Assembly (NCBI RefSeq): GCF_900187975.1
Contig: NZ_FZPC01000016.1
Span: 102,370 to 166,369, forward strand
Length of the DNA: 64,000 nucleotides
Direction: 5' to 3'
DNA from: Pseudomonas delhiensis
GTDB lineage: Bacteria > Pseudomonadota > Gammaproteobacteria > Pseudomonadales > Pseudomonadaceae
How positions within the stretch are numbered: the stretch's first letter is position 1; every line of letters starts with the position of its first letter. The notes under the pieces are model-generated. The model ran no database searches, was not told the origin of the DNA, and saw only the letters and a program-made list of their open reading frames with translations. Shown in pieces: positions 54,095 through 63,632 of this stretch. The position numbers and the translations under genes are program-made.

Positions 54095-55485
54095 TGCGCG
54101 TCTCCCGCCAGCGGCAGTTCCAGTGTCATCAGCAGCCCTCCCAGGCTGGAAGCCCGGGCGCTCAGGCGCCCGCCGTGCACCTCGGCGATGCCGCGGCAGA
54201 TCGCCAGGCCCAGGCCGGTGCCGCCGCTGGCGCGGTTGCGCGAGCGCTCGGCGCGGTAGAAGCGCTCGAACAGGCGTTCCAGCGCCGCCGCATCCACGCC
54301 CGGCGCGGAATCCTCGCACTGTACCAGCACCCGTTCGCCCTCGCGCAGCGCGCGCAGCACCGTGCGGCCGCCAGGGTCGGTGTAGCGCCGGCTGTTCTCC
54401 AGCAGGTTGTGCAGCAGTTGGCCCAGGCGCGACTCGTCGCCCAGCACCCACAGCGGTTCGTCCGGCAGCTCCAGGTCCAGGCCCAGGCCGCGTTCGGCGA
54501 AGCTGGCGCGGAAGGCGTCGGCCACCACCGGCAGCAGCACCCGCAGGTCGATGCGCTCGCGGCGGTAGGTGGGCCCGCCGACCTCGGCCAGGGACAGGTC
54601 GAAGAGGTCCTCCACCAGCTTGGTCAGCGCCCCCACCTCGGCCTGCAGCGAGCGTACGGCGGTGCCGTCCAGGGGACGGATGCCGTCCTCCATGGCTTCC
54701 AGCTCGGCGCGCATCACCGCCAGCGGGGTGCGCAGCTCGTGGGAGATGTCGGCCATGAAGTCGCGGCGCAGGCGTTCGTTGCTGGCCAGGGTGGCGGCCA
54801 TGCGGTTGAAGTCGGCGGCCAGCTGGCCGGCCTCGTCGGCCGAGCGCACCGGCAGTTGGATGGCGTAGTCGCCGGCGGCCAGGCGGTGGGTGGCGCCGGC
54901 CACCTGGCGAATGGGCCGCAGCAGGCTGCGGGTCAGCCACCAGGCGATCACCGCGGTGGCCAGCAGGCAGGCCAGGCCGATGAGCAGGCTGGAGCGCAGC
55001 TGGTTGAGCTGGAAGCGCCGGTCGCCGACGCTGGTCACCGACTGCAGCGGCGCCAGAGCCATCCAGCCGACCACCCGGCCCTGGTGGTGGATCGGCCGCA
55101 GGAGCATCTCCGCCGGCGGGGCGTTGTAGCCGATGATCAGGCGCTGCGCCTCGTCCAGCAGGGCGAAGCGGACGAAGGCGCCGGTGAGGTCGGAGACGGT
55201 CAGGTGGCTGGGGTCGAAGTCGCGGTCCTGCTCCACCTTCTCGGGGCGCAGCATGTCGAACCACTGGTCGCGGTCGCTGCGGATGAAGTCCCAGCTGCCG
55301 TGGGTGGCGAAGGCCCGCTCGGCGCGCGGGACGATGAGCTCCATGCGCTCCTCGGCCTGCTGGTTGAGGTAGCCGAGGAAGCCGTACCTCAGGCTCAGGT
55401 AGGCGGCGAAGACCATGCCCAGCACGGCGAAGGCGCAGACCGCCAGCATGGCCAGGAAGAACTTGCTGGAAAGGCTGATTTTCAT
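54091..55485 (-). CDS. baeS: Sensor histidine kinase, BaeS-like
   Basis: 464 residues. TM1 is near residues 8-32, the periplasmic sensor about 33-163, TM2 about 166-186 ([19 protein letters not shown]), then HAMP, the H-box with His249 in DISHELRTP, and the ATPase domain ([22 protein letters not shown]). The domain order and length match BaeS. The stop overlaps the baeR start. The apparently open frame continues far upstream antisense to the RND genes, but the ATG at 55485 has normal family alignment. Confidence 0.87.
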   Translation of the reverse strand: MKISLSSKFFLAMLAVCAFAVLGMVFAAYLSLRYGFLGYLNQQAEERMELIVPRAERAFATHGSWDFIRSDRDQWFDMLRPEKVEQDRDFDPSHLTVSDLTGAFVRFALLDEAQRLIIGYNAPPAEMLLRPIHHQGRVVGWMALAPLQSVTSVGDRRFQLNQLRSSLLIGLACLLATAVIAWWLTRSLLRPIRQVAGATHRLAAGDYAIQLPVRSADEAGQLAADFNRMAATLASNERLRRDFMADISHELRTPLAVMRAELEAMEDGIRPLDGTAVRSLQAEVGALTKLVEDLFDLSLAEVGGPTYRRERIDLRVLLPVVADAFRASFAERGLGLDLELPDEPLWVLGDESRLGQLLHNLLENSRRYTDPGGRTVLRALREGERVLVQCEDSAPGVDAAALERLFERFYRAERSRNRASGGTGLGLAICRGIAEVHGGRLSARASSLGGLLMTLELPLAGDAQ

Positions 55486-55572
55486 GGCACCGCCGCGCCG
55501 CTGTCGGGATGCCGCCATTGAAGCGCGGCCCCCGCGGTCCTTCAAGGCGCGGCGGGCAATCTCCCATATTTC

Positions 55573-55591
55573 TGCACATTGCCTGCACATT
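55573..55591. promoter_or_regulatory. Direct-repeat operator between baeS and the RND operon
   Basis: TGCACATT occurs twice with an 11-bp period (55573-55580 and 55584-55591), the one-helical-turn spacing used by OmpR-family regulators. Just before it, ATCTCCCATATTTC recalls the E. coli BaeR box (TTCTCCATNATTGGC). It lies 48 bp before the adaptor ATG in the 153-bp divergent gap. Binding by the adjacent regulator is inferred. Confidence 0.5.
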
Positions 55592-55638
55592 CGCCGAGCA
55601 CCCTGGACACTGAATCCAACCCAGGATCGGAGTCCCGG

Positions 55639-56814
55639 ATGCCCTCGCTCGTACCCCCGCTTTCCACCCTGGCCCGCGCCCTGCTGCTGGGCGCCGGCCT
55701 GCTCGCCCTGGGCGGCTGCCTCGACGACCGGGCGGCCCCGCCGCAGCCCGACCTGCAGGAGGTCGGCGTCTACCGGGTGCGCAGCGCGCCCCAGGCGCTC
55801 AGCCTCACCCTGCCCGGCCGCGCCAGCGCGCACCTGGTGGCGGAGATCCGCCCGCAGGTCGGCGGCATCATCCAGAAACGGCTGTTCGAGGAAGGCCAGA
55901 CGGTGAAGGCCGGCCAGGCGCTGTACCAGATCGACCCGCAGCCCTACGAGGCCGCCCTGGCCCAGGCCGAGGCCAGCGTCACCTCGGCCCGCGCCACGCT
56001 GAAGGCGGCCGAGCTCAAGGCCCGGCGCGACGCCCGGCTGGTGAAGATCGACGCCATCAGCGCGGAAGACAACGAGAGCGCCCAGGCCGCCCTGCTGGAG
56101 GCCCGCGCCAGCCTGCAGTCGGCCCAGGCGTCGCTGAAGACGGCGCGCATCAACCTGGGCTACACGCGGATAGACGCGCCCATCTCCGGGCGCACCGCCA
56201 CCTCCTCGGTCACCCCCGGCGCGCTGGTCACCGCCGAGCAGACCAGCGCCCTGACCACCGTGCAGCAACTGGACCCGATCTACGTCGACTTCACCCAGCC
56301 CAGCGCCACCCTGCTGCGCCTCAAGCGCGAGCTGGCCGAGGGCAAGCTCGCCCCCGCCGACGACAAGGACGCCACGCGCATCAGCCTGGAGCTGGAGGAC
56401 GGCAGCCGCTACGCCCACGAAGGCACCCTGACCTTCAACGGCGTGAGCGTCGACGAGGGCACCGGCAGCGTGACCCTGCGCGCCCTGGTGCCCAACCCCG
56501 AGGGCCTGTTGCTGCCGGGCATGTACCTGAAGGCGACGCTGCAGGAAGGCGTGCAGCAGGACGCCATCCTGGTGCCGCAGCAGGGCGTGGCCCGCGACGA
56601 GCGCGGCGAGGCCACCGCCCTGGTGGTGGTCGACGGCAAGGTGGAGCAGCGCCAGCTGAGCCTGGCCCGCGCGGTGGGCAACCGCTGGTGGGTCGGCCAG
56701 GGTCTGAAGGAGGGCGACCAGCTCATCGTCCAGGGCACGCAGAAGGTTCGCGTCGGCCAGCAGGTGAAGGTACTGGACGCGCAGCTCAGCGCGCAGAACG
56801 ACGCACGCGACTGA
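55639..56814 (+). CDS. RND efflux periplasmic adaptor lipoprotein
   Basis: 391 residues from the ATG after CGGAG. The lipobox LGGC puts the acylated cysteine at residue 27. The membrane-fusion pattern follows: [31 protein letters not shown] (barrel-sandwich half, quoted only in outline), a long alpha-helical hairpin with repeated AQA/ARA, then [16 protein letters not shown]. Family: AcrA/MexA. It links the inner-membrane pump to the outer-membrane channel. First gene of the operon; the pump starts 9 bp downstream. Confidence 0.92.
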   Translation: MPSLVPPLSTLARALLLGAGLLALGGCLDDRAAPPQPDLQEVGVYRVRSAPQALSLTLPGRASAHLVAEIRPQVGGIIQKRLFEEGQTVKAGQALYQIDPQPYEAALAQAEASVTSARATLKAAELKARRDARLVKIDAISAEDNESAQAALLEARASLQSAQASLKTARINLGYTRIDAPISGRTATSSVTPGALVTAEQTSALTTVQQLDPIYVDFTQPSATLLRLKRELAEGKLAPADDKDATRISLELEDGSRYAHEGTLTFNGVSVDEGTGSVTLRALVPNPEGLLLPGMYLKATLQEGVQQDAILVPQQGVARDERGEATALVVVDGKVEQRQLSLARAVGNRWWVGQGLKEGDQLIVQGTQKVRVGQQVKVLDAQLSAQNDARD

Positions 56815-56823
56815 GGGCACGCC

Positions 56824-59800
56824 ATGGCACGTTTCTTCATCGACCGCCCCATCTTCGCCTGGGTCATCGCCATCCTGGTGATGCTCGGCGGCGCCATGGC
56901 CATCGTCCAGCTGCCGCTGGCGCAGTACCCCGACATCGCGCCGCCGCAGATCACCCTCAACGCCACCTACACCGGCGCCTCGGCCAAGACCATGGAGGAC
57001 TCGGTGACCCAGGTCATCGAGCAGCAGATGACCGGCCTGGACGGCCTCACCTACATGTCCTCCAGCAGCAGCTCGGCGGGCAGCGCCAGCATCACCCTGA
57101 CCTTCGAGGCCGGCACCGACGTCAACACCGCGCAGATGCTGGTGCAGACCAAGCTGGAGCAGGCCAAGGCGCGGCTGCCCGACGCGGTGCAGCAGCAGGG
57201 CATCGAGATCCGCAACTCCTCCAGCGACTTCCTGATCATCCTCTCGCTGGTCTCCGACAACCCCGAGGTCAGCGCCACCGACATCAGCGATTTCATTTCC
57301 AGCACGCTGTACGACCAGATCAGCCGGGTCGACGGCGTCGGCCAGGTGACCACCCTGGGCTCCAGCTACGCCATGCGCATCTGGCTCGACCCGGACAGGC
57401 TCAAGCAGTACGCGCTGATGCCCTCGGACATCAGCAGCGCCCTGCAGGCGCAGAACGTCGACACCTCCGCCGGCCAGCTCGGCGCCCTCCCCGCGCGGCC
57501 CGGCCAGCAGCTCAACGCCACCATCAGCGCGCGCAGCAAGCTGCAGACCGCCGCGCAGTTCCGCGACCTGGTGCTCAAGCACGCCAGCAACGGCGCCGTG
57601 GTGACCCTGGCCGACGTGGCCCGGGTGGAGCTGGGCAGCGAAAGCTATGACGTGGTGGCCGAGCACAACGGCCGGCAGTCCGGCGGCATGGCGGTGAGCC
57701 TGGCCAGCGGCGCCAATGCGCTGGACGTCTCCGAAGCGGTGCAGGCGAAGATGGCCGAGCTGGAGAAGTTCTTCCCCAGCAGGCTGCAACTGCACACCGA
57801 GGTGGCGTACAACACCGCGCCCTTCGTGAAGATATCCATCGAGGAAGTGGTCATGACGCTGTTCGAGGCCATCGCCCTCGTCGTGCTGATCATGTACCTG
57901 TTCCTGCAGAACTGGCGCGCCACCCTGATCCCGGCCGTCGCCGTGCCGGTGGTGCTGCTGGGCACCTTCGGCGTGCTCTCGCTGATGGGCTACTCGATCA
58001 ATACCCTGACGATGTTCGGCATGGTCCTGGCCATCGGCCTGCTGGTGGACGACGCCATCGTGGTGGTGGAGAACGTCGAGCGGATCATCGCCGAGAAGGG
58101 CCTGTCGCCCCGCGAGGCCACGCGCGAATCCATGGGCGAGATCAGCGGCGCGCTGGTCGGCATCGCCGTGGTGCTCTCGGCGGTGTTCGTGCCCATGGCC
58201 TTCTTCGGCGGCTCCACCGGCGTCATCTACCGGCAGTTCTCGGTGACCATGGTCGCCGCCATGGCGCTCTCGGTGCTGGTGGCCATGACGCTCACCCCGG
58301 CGCTGTGCGCCACCGTGCTCAAGCCGGGCAAGGCGCATGGCGGGGAGCGCCGCGGCTTCTTCGGCGGGTTCAACCGCACCTTCGAGCGCGGCTCGCAGAG
58401 CTACCGGCGCGGCGTCAGGGCGGTGCTGGCGCGCCCGCTGCGCGCCCTGCTGGTGTACGCGCTGGTGCTGGGCGGCGTGGCGCTGCTGTTCCACAAGCTG
58501 CCCACCGCGTTCCTCCCCGACGAGGACCAGGGCATGCTGATGATGCAGATGACCCTGCCGGTGGGCGGCACCGACGAACGCCTGCAGGCGGTGACCCGGC
58601 AGGTGCGGGAATACATGCTCGCGCAGCCGGAGGTGGCCTCGATCCTCACCGTGCGCGGCCTGGGCAACGGCGGCAACGCGCAGAACTCCGGGCGCGCCTT
58701 CGTCAAGCTCAAGGACTGGTCCGAGCGCCGCGGCGAGGAGCACGGCGCCGCGGCGGTGGCGCGCCGGGCCAACATGGCGCTGATGAAGATCCTCGACGCC
58801 AACGTCTTCGTCATGTCCCCGCCGGCCATCATGGGCCTGGGCGAAAGCTCCGGCTTCGACGTGCAGCTGCAGGACCTCGGCGGCCTCGGCCACGCCGAGC
58901 TGCTCAAGGCCCGCGACAGGTTCCTCGAACTGGCGGGCAAGGACCCGCGCCTGGCCAACGTGCGAGCCCAGGGCCTGGAGGACACCCCGCAACTCGACAT
59001 CGCCATCGACGACCGCAAGGCCGGCGCCATGGGCGTGTCCTCCAGCGACATCAACGACACCCTCAGCGTGGCCCTGGGCGGCAGCTACGTGAACGACTTC
59101 CTCGACGCCGGCCGGGTGAAGAAGGTCTACCTGCAGGGCGACGTCGACAAGCGCATGCAGGCCGAGGACATCGGCGACTGGTACGTGCGCAACAGCGACG
59201 ACGCCATGGTGCCGATGTCCTCGTTCGTCAGCACCCGCTGGAGCACCGCCTCGCCGCTGCTGGAGCGCTACAACGGCTTCGGCGCCTACGAGCTGGTGGG
59301 CGAGCCGGCGGCCGGGGTCAGCTCCGGCGTGGCCATGGCGGCGGTGGAAGAGATCATGGCGCAGCTGCCCGAGGGCATCGGCTACGCCTGGACCGGGCAG
59401 TCCTACCAGGAACGCCTGGCCGGCAACCAGGCGCCGCTGCTCTATGCCATCTCCATCCTGTTCGTGTTCCTGTGCCTGGCGGCGCTGTACGAAAGCTGGT
59501 CGGTGCCCTTCGCGGTGATGCTGGTGGTGCCGCTGGGCATCCTCGGCGCGCTGCTGCTGACCGGCGTGCGCGGGCTGTCCAACGACGTCTACTTCCAGGT
59601 CGGCCTGCTGACCACCGTGGGCCTGGCGGCGAAGAACGCCATCCTCATCGTCGAGTTCGCCAAGGAGAACCTCGAACGCGGCCAGGACCTGCTCGCGGCG
59701 ACCCTCGAAGCCGTGCGCGTGCGCCTGCGCCCGGTGCTGATGACCTCGCTGGCGTTCATCCTCGGCGTGCTGCCGCTGGCCCTGAGCAGCGGCGCCGGCG

Positions 59801-59961
59801 CCGGCGGGCGCCAGGCCATCGGCACCGGCGTGCTCGGCGGCATGCTCGCTGCCACGCTGCTGGGCCTGTTCTTCATCCCCCTGTTCTACGTGCTGGTGCA
59901 ACGCCTGGCCGGGCGCCTGGCCGCCGCCAACCATGCCGCCAGCGCGCAAGGAGAAGCCTGA
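56824..59961 (+). CDS. RND multidrug efflux pump, HAE1 (AcrB/MexB) family
   Basis: 1045 residues, the usual AcrB size, opening MARFFIDRPIFAWVIAI. Twelve transmembrane helices are expected. The proton-relay aspartates are Asp409 and Asp410 in LLVDDAIVVVENVER, and FGGSTGVIYRQFSVT and GLAAKNAILIVEFAK mark conserved membrane segments. Two large periplasmic loops carry the substrate pockets. It exports drugs, detergents or other amphiphiles by proton antiport. Its stop overlaps the channel gene (TGATG). Which named Pseudomonas pump it corresponds to cannot be settled here. Confidence 0.94.
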   Translation: MARFFIDRPIFAWVIAILVMLGGAMAIVQLPLAQYPDIAPPQITLNATYTGASAKTMEDSVTQVIEQQMTGLDGLTYMSSSSSSAGSASITLTFEAGTDVNTAQMLVQTKLEQAKARLPDAVQQQGIEIRNSSSDFLIILSLVSDNPEVSATDISDFISSTLYDQISRVDGVGQVTTLGSSYAMRIWLDPDRLKQYALMPSDISSALQAQNVDTSAGQLGALPARPGQQLNATISARSKLQTAAQFRDLVLKHASNGAVVTLADVARVELGSESYDVVAEHNGRQSGGMAVSLASGANALDVSEAVQAKMAELEKFFPSRLQLHTEVAYNTAPFVKISIEEVVMTLFEAIALVVLIMYLFLQNWRATLIPAVAVPVVLLGTFGVLSLMGYSINTLTMFGMVLAIGLLVDDAIVVVENVERIIAEKGLSPREATRESMGEISGALVGIAVVLSAVFVPMAFFGGSTGVIYRQFSVTMVAAMALSVLVAMTLTPALCATVLKPGKAHGGERRGFFGGFNRTFERGSQSYRRGVRAVLARPLRALLVYALVLGGVALLFHKLPTAFLPDEDQGMLMMQMTLPVGGTDERLQAVTRQVREYMLAQPEVASILTVRGLGNGGNAQNSGRAFVKLKDWSERRGEEHGAAAVARRANMALMKILDANVFVMSPPAIMGLGESSGFDVQLQDLGGLGHAELLKARDRFLELAGKDPRLANVRAQGLEDTPQLDIAIDDRKAGAMGVSSSDINDTLSVALGGSYVNDFLDAGRVKKVYLQGDVDKRMQAEDIGDWYVRNSDDAMVPMSSFVSTRWSTASPLLERYNGFGAYELVGEPAAGVSSGVAMAAVEEIMAQLPEGIGYAWTGQSYQERLAGNQAPLLYAISILFVFLCLAALYESWSVPFAVMLVVPLGILGALLLTGVRGLSNDVYFQVGLLTTVGLAAKNAILIVEFAKENLERGQDLLAATLEAVRVRLRPVLMTSLAFILGVLPLALSSGAGAGGRQAIGTGVLGGMLAATLLGLFFIPLFYVLVQRLAGRLAAANHAASAQGEA

Positions 59962-61343
59962 TGCGCCTTACGCCTCTACCCCTGGTTCTCGTGCTGGCCC
60001 TGGGCGGCTGCGTGAACCTCGCCCCGGACTACCAGCGCCCCGAGGCGCCGGTGGCCGCCCAGTGGCCCGGCGCCACCGCGGCCGGCCAGGCCAGCGCCGA
60101 CATCGCCTGGCGCGAGCTGTTCGTCGACACCCGCCTGCGCGACACCGTGGCCCGCGCCCTGGCCAACAACCGCGACCTGCGGGTGGCCGCGTTGAACGTC
60201 AAGTACCAGCAGGCGCAGTACCGCATCCAGCGCGCCGAGCTGTTCCCGACGCTTTCCGCCACCGCCGACGGCACCCGCCAGCGCGGCGTGGCCGAAGGCA
60301 GCGGCAACACGGTCAGCAGCCAGTACAGCGTCGGCCTGGGGGTGAGCAGCTACGAGCTGGACCTGTTCGGCCGCCTGGGCAACCTCAAGGACGCCGCCCT
60401 GGAGGACTACCTGTCCCTGGAGCAGACCCGCCGCAGCACCCAGATCAGCCTGGTGGCGGAAGTCGCCAGCGCCTGGATGACCCTGGCCGCCGACCGGCAA
60501 CTGCTCGAGCTGGCCCGCGACACCTACGCCAGCCAGCAGAAGACCTACGCGCTGGTGCAACAGGCCCACGGCCTGGGCGGCGAGTCCGGGCTGAGCCTGG
60601 CCCAGGCGCGCAGCACGGTGGAGTCGGCCCGCGCCGACGTGGCCAACTACGCCAGCCAGGTGGAACAGGACCGCAACGCCCTGGAACTGCTGGTGGGCGA
60701 GCGCCTGGACGACAGCCTGCTGCCGGGCGACGCCAAACTGGATGTCGCCCTGCTGGTCGGCGTGCCGGCCGGCCTGCCCTCGACGCTGCTGCAACGGCGG
60801 CCGGACGTACTCGCCGCCGAGCACACGCTCAAGGCGGCCCACGCCGACATAGGCGCGGCGCGGGCGGCCTTCTTCCCCAGCGTGACGCTCACCGCCAGCG
60901 GCGGCAGCGCCAGCAGCGAGCTGTCCGGGCTGTTCAAGTCCGGCAGCCGCGCCTGGAGCTTCGCGCCCTCGATCAACCTGCCGATCTTCGACGCCGGCAG
61001 CAACCGCGCCAGCCTCGACGCCGCGAAGATCACCCGCGACATCGACGTGGCCAACTACGAGAAGACCCTGCAGACCGCCTTCAGCGAAGTGGCCGACGCC
61101 CTCTCCGTGCGCAGCCACATCAGCGAGCGGCTCGACGCCCAGCGCAGCCTGACCCAGGCCACCGACCGCAGCTACGCGCTGTCCCTGGCGCTGTACCGGC
61201 AGGGTTCGCAGAGCTTCCTCGAAGTGCTCGACGCGCAACGCTCGCTGTACTCGGCGCAGCAGACGCTGATCAGCCTGGAGCTGTCCGAGCAGGTCAACCG
61301 CGTCACCCTGTACAAGGTGCTGGGCGGCGGCTGGCAGGGCTGA
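59961..61343 (+). CDS. Outer-membrane efflux channel lipoprotein (OprM/NodT family)
   Basis: 460 residues. The lipobox LALGGC gives an acylated Cys17, followed by NLAPDYQRP, the standard start of OprM-type proteins. Two homologous halves are rich in Ala/Gln/Asp coiled-coil segments; LLQRRPDVLAAEHTLKAAHA is the central signature. It forms a trimeric beta-barrel and periplasmic tunnel for the pump encoded upstream, whose stop it overlaps by one base. Confidence 0.92.
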   Translation: MRLTPLPLVLVLALGGCVNLAPDYQRPEAPVAAQWPGATAAGQASADIAWRELFVDTRLRDTVARALANNRDLRVAALNVKYQQAQYRIQRAELFPTLSATADGTRQRGVAEGSGNTVSSQYSVGLGVSSYELDLFGRLGNLKDAALEDYLSLEQTRRSTQISLVAEVASAWMTLAADRQLLELARDTYASQQKTYALVQQAHGLGGESGLSLAQARSTVESARADVANYASQVEQDRNALELLVGERLDDSLLPGDAKLDVALLVGVPAGLPSTLLQRRPDVLAAEHTLKAAHADIGAARAAFFPSVTLTASGGSASSELSGLFKSGSRAWSFAPSINLPIFDAGSNRASLDAAKITRDIDVANYEKTLQTAFSEVADALSVRSHISERLDAQRSLTQATDRSYALSLALYRQGSQSFLEVLDAQRSLYSAQQTLISLELSEQVNRVTLYKVLGGGWQG

Positions 61344-61380
61344 CGATCAGCCGCGCGCCGGCATGACTGCGTTGGAAACA

Positions 61381-61413
61381 GGCGAGGAATGCTCATTCAG
61401 CGGCTTCCTCGCC
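61381..61413 (+). terminator. Hairpin between the RND operon and cpxA
   Basis: GGCGAGGAA (61381-61389) and TTCCTCGCC (61405-61413) form a 9-bp stem with a 15-base loop, followed by GGTTTCT. It sits in the 118-bp gap between convergent genes. T tract is weak. Confidence 0.4.
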
Positions 61414-61461
61414 GGTTTCTGCCTTGTTCTGCTCCAGCTCGCGAGATCGTGAATAGCGCCC

Positions 61462-62721
61462 TCAGAACAGCCGCGGCAACTCGATGCGCACCAGCAGCCC
61501 GCCGCCCTCGGCGGGCTCGGCGGTGATCCGCCCGCGGTGCAGCTGCACCGCGCGGCTGGCGATGGCCAGGCCCAGGCCGAAGCCGTCCGGGCCGGCGTCG
61601 GGGCCGCGCTCGAAGGGCTCGAAGATGCGGCCCAGGCGGCTCCCGTCGACGCCCGGCCCATGGTCGCTGATGCACACCACCAGGCGTTCGCCCCCCTCCA
61701 CCAGGCTCGCGCCGACGCGCACCTCTGTGCCCGCCGCGGTGTAGCGCACGGCATTACGGATGACGTTCTCGAAGGCCCGGTAGAGCAACTCCTCGTGGGC
61801 GCGACCGAGGAACGGCTGGTCGGCCACCAGGCGCACCTGGCAGCCCTTGCCCGCCGCCTCGAAACGGGCGTCCTCGACGATCTGCGCCAGCAGCTCGACG
61901 ACGTCCAGCAGGCGGCGCTCGCCGTTGTCCTGGCGCGACTGCGCCCGCGCCAGGGTGAGCAGTTGCTCGATCAGCTCGTCCATGCGCCGCGACTCGCGCT
62001 CGATGCGCTCCAGCATGCCGGGCTGCCCGGGCACCTGCCGCAGCAGGCCGATGGCGGCGTTCATCCGCGTCAACGGCGAGCGCAACTCGTGGGAGATGTC
62101 GTGCAGCAGGTGCTGCTGGGCCTCCACCAGGGCCTTGAGCTGGCCGGCCATGCGATCGCAGTCCTCGGCCAGGTCGACGATCTCGTCGCGGCGCCGGCCC
62201 AGGCGCGGCCTGACGCGCACCTCGAAGCGGCCCTGGGCGACCTCGCCCATGGCCTGGCGCAACCAGGCCAGCGGCCGGGCCAGGTAGTGGCTGAGCAGCA
62301 GGGCGAAGAGCGCGCTCATCAGGGTGCCGGTGAGCAGCGGGCCGAGGGAGCGCGGCGGCGGCGCCTGGTCCAGGGAGCTGGCGGCCGAGGCGCGCAGCAC
62401 CAGGCGCTGGCCGTCCTGGCTGGTGACCGCCAGCTCGAAGCGCACCGGGGCCACCGCCCGCCCGGCGAGCAGCCCGCCCCGGGCATCGTAGAGGCCCACC
62501 TGGACGTCCGGCGGCTGCGGCGACACCTCCAGCAACTGGCGCCCCGCCGCCTCGCCGAAGCGCTGCAGCAGGCGCACCTCGGTGGCCAGCAGCGAGCGCA
62601 GCGCCGGGGTGTCGCCGCGCAGCTCGTCGAACATGAAGGCGCCGGCGCCCACCAGGAAGGTCAGGCCGTTGGCCAGCCAGAAGGCCAGGAACAGCTTCCA
62701 GAACAGGCGTCCGCGCTTCAT
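61462..62721 (-). CDS. cpxA: Sensor histidine kinase, CpxA-like
   Basis: 419 residues. TM1 is near 8-30, a periplasmic domain about 31-127, TM2 about 128-147, then HAMP (ARPLAWLRQAMGEVAQG), the H-box with His211 in LLHDISHELRSPL, and the ATPase domain (ENVIRNAVRY, DHGPGVDGS, GFGLGLAI). The layout fits CpxA; the periplasmic sensor is shorter than in E. coli. Its start overlaps the stop of the response regulator gene (ATGA), so the regulator is translated first. It converges with the RND operon. Confidence 0.83.
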   Translation of the reverse strand: MKRGRLFWKLFLAFWLANGLTFLVGAGAFMFDELRGDTPALRSLLATEVRLLQRFGEAAGRQLLEVSPQPPDVQVGLYDARGGLLAGRAVAPVRFELAVTSQDGQRLVLRASAASSLDQAPPPRSLGPLLTGTLMSALFALLLSHYLARPLAWLRQAMGEVAQGRFEVRVRPRLGRRRDEIVDLAEDCDRMAGQLKALVEAQQHLLHDISHELRSPLTRMNAAIGLLRQVPGQPGMLERIERESRRMDELIEQLLTLARAQSRQDNGERRLLDVVELLAQIVEDARFEAAGKGCQVRLVADQPFLGRAHEELLYRAFENVIRNAVRYTAAGTEVRVGASLVEGGERLVVCISDHGPGVDGSRLGRIFEPFERGPDAGPDGFGLGLAIASRAVQLHRGRITAEPAEGGGLLVRIELPRLF

Positions 62722-63407
62722 TCGACGATCAGCAGGTAGCCCATGCCGCGCACGCTCTGGATCCAGCTGCTGCCGTCGGCGCGCGGGCCGAGCTTCTGGC
62801 GGATGCTGCTGATGTGCACGTCGATGCGCCGGTCGTAGCGGGTCAGCGGGCGACCCAGGGCATTCAGCGACAGGTCCTGCTTGCCGACCAGCTGCCCGGC
62901 CTGGCGGGCCAGCACCTCCAGCAGACTGAACTCGGTGCCGGTCAGCTCCAGCGGCTGGCCGCGCCACTGCGCCTGGCGCTTGCCGGGCCAGAGCAGCAGG
63001 GCGCCGCTGCCGACCGCCTCCGGGGCGCTCTCGGCCGGCGCCTGGGGCTGCACCCGGCGCAGGATGGCGCGCAGCCGGGCGACCAGCTCGCCGGGCGAAC
63101 TGGGCTTGGGCACGTAGTCGTCGGCGCCCAGCTCCAGGCCGGCGATGCGGTCGATGTTGTCGCCCCGGGCGGTGAGCAGCAGCACCGGCACCTGGCTACG
63201 CGCGCGGATGCGCCGCAGCACCTCGATGCCGGAGATGCCCGGCAGCATCACGTCCAGCACCACCAGCGCGTAGGCGCCGCCGAGGGCCTCGGCCTCGCCC
63301 TCCTCGCCGGTGCCCACGGCGGTGGCGCGGAAGCCCTCGCGGGCCAGGTACTGGCCGAGCATTTCGGTGAGTTCGCGGTCGTCGTCGACCAGCAGTACGG
63401 GAATCAT
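62718..63407 (-). CDS. cpxR: OmpR-family response regulator, CpxR-like
   Basis: 229 residues. LLVDDDRELTEML at the start, phospho-acceptor Asp52 in VVLDVMLPG, Lys101 in DDYVPKPSSPGE, then the winged helix with LELTGTEFSLLEVLA, DRRIDVHISSIRQKL and SVRGMGYLL. These segments match E. coli CpxR closely. CpxR controls envelope-stress genes and binds GTAAA-N5-GTAAA; such a site is perfect in the adjacent divergent gap, supporting the assignment and autoregulation. The ATG at 63407 lacks a visible ribosome site, so the start is less certain. Confidence 0.85.
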   Translation of the reverse strand: MIPVLLVDDDRELTEMLGQYLAREGFRATAVGTGEEGEAEALGGAYALVVLDVMLPGISGIEVLRRIRARSQVPVLLLTARGDNIDRIAGLELGADDYVPKPSSPGELVARLRAILRRVQPQAPAESAPEAVGSGALLLWPGKRQAQWRGQPLELTGTEFSLLEVLARQAGQLVGKQDLSLNALGRPLTRYDRRIDVHISSIRQKLGPRADGSSWIQSVRGMGYLLIVE

Positions 63408-63486
63408 GGAGGGCACGCGGTTCAAGGCCTGGAAGCCGCAATGATCCCTTCCGCCAGGCCGCCGTGTCACCGCCGCATGGGCAAAC

Positions 63487-63501
63487 TTTACACATCTTTA
63501 C
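63487..63501. promoter_or_regulatory. CpxR box between cpxR and the bamA-like gene
   Basis: TTTAC-ACATC-TTTAC on the plus strand is GTAAA-GATGT-GTAAA on the minus strand, an exact match to the CpxR consensus GTAAA-N5-GTAAA. It lies 80 bp before cpxR and 132 bp before the bamA-like gene, so it can act on either. Confidence 0.75.
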
Positions 63502-63632
63502 CCTGGGTTAACCGCGCCGAACACAGCCCGCTCTTATCCTCATCGGCCGCCAGCCCGGGCCGGGCGGCAGCGCCCGGACGATCGCCGTGCGAGCCGTCCG
63601 CGCCCCCTGCCACCGCCTGCCTGGAAGTCACG

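Noticed and set aside
54091..59949. Very long minus-strand open frame extending upstream from baeS across the RND operon
   Set aside because: In high-GC DNA the frame antisense to a real gene is often open. The part beyond 55485 is histidine/glutamine/arginine-rich and lies opposite well-conserved RND genes.
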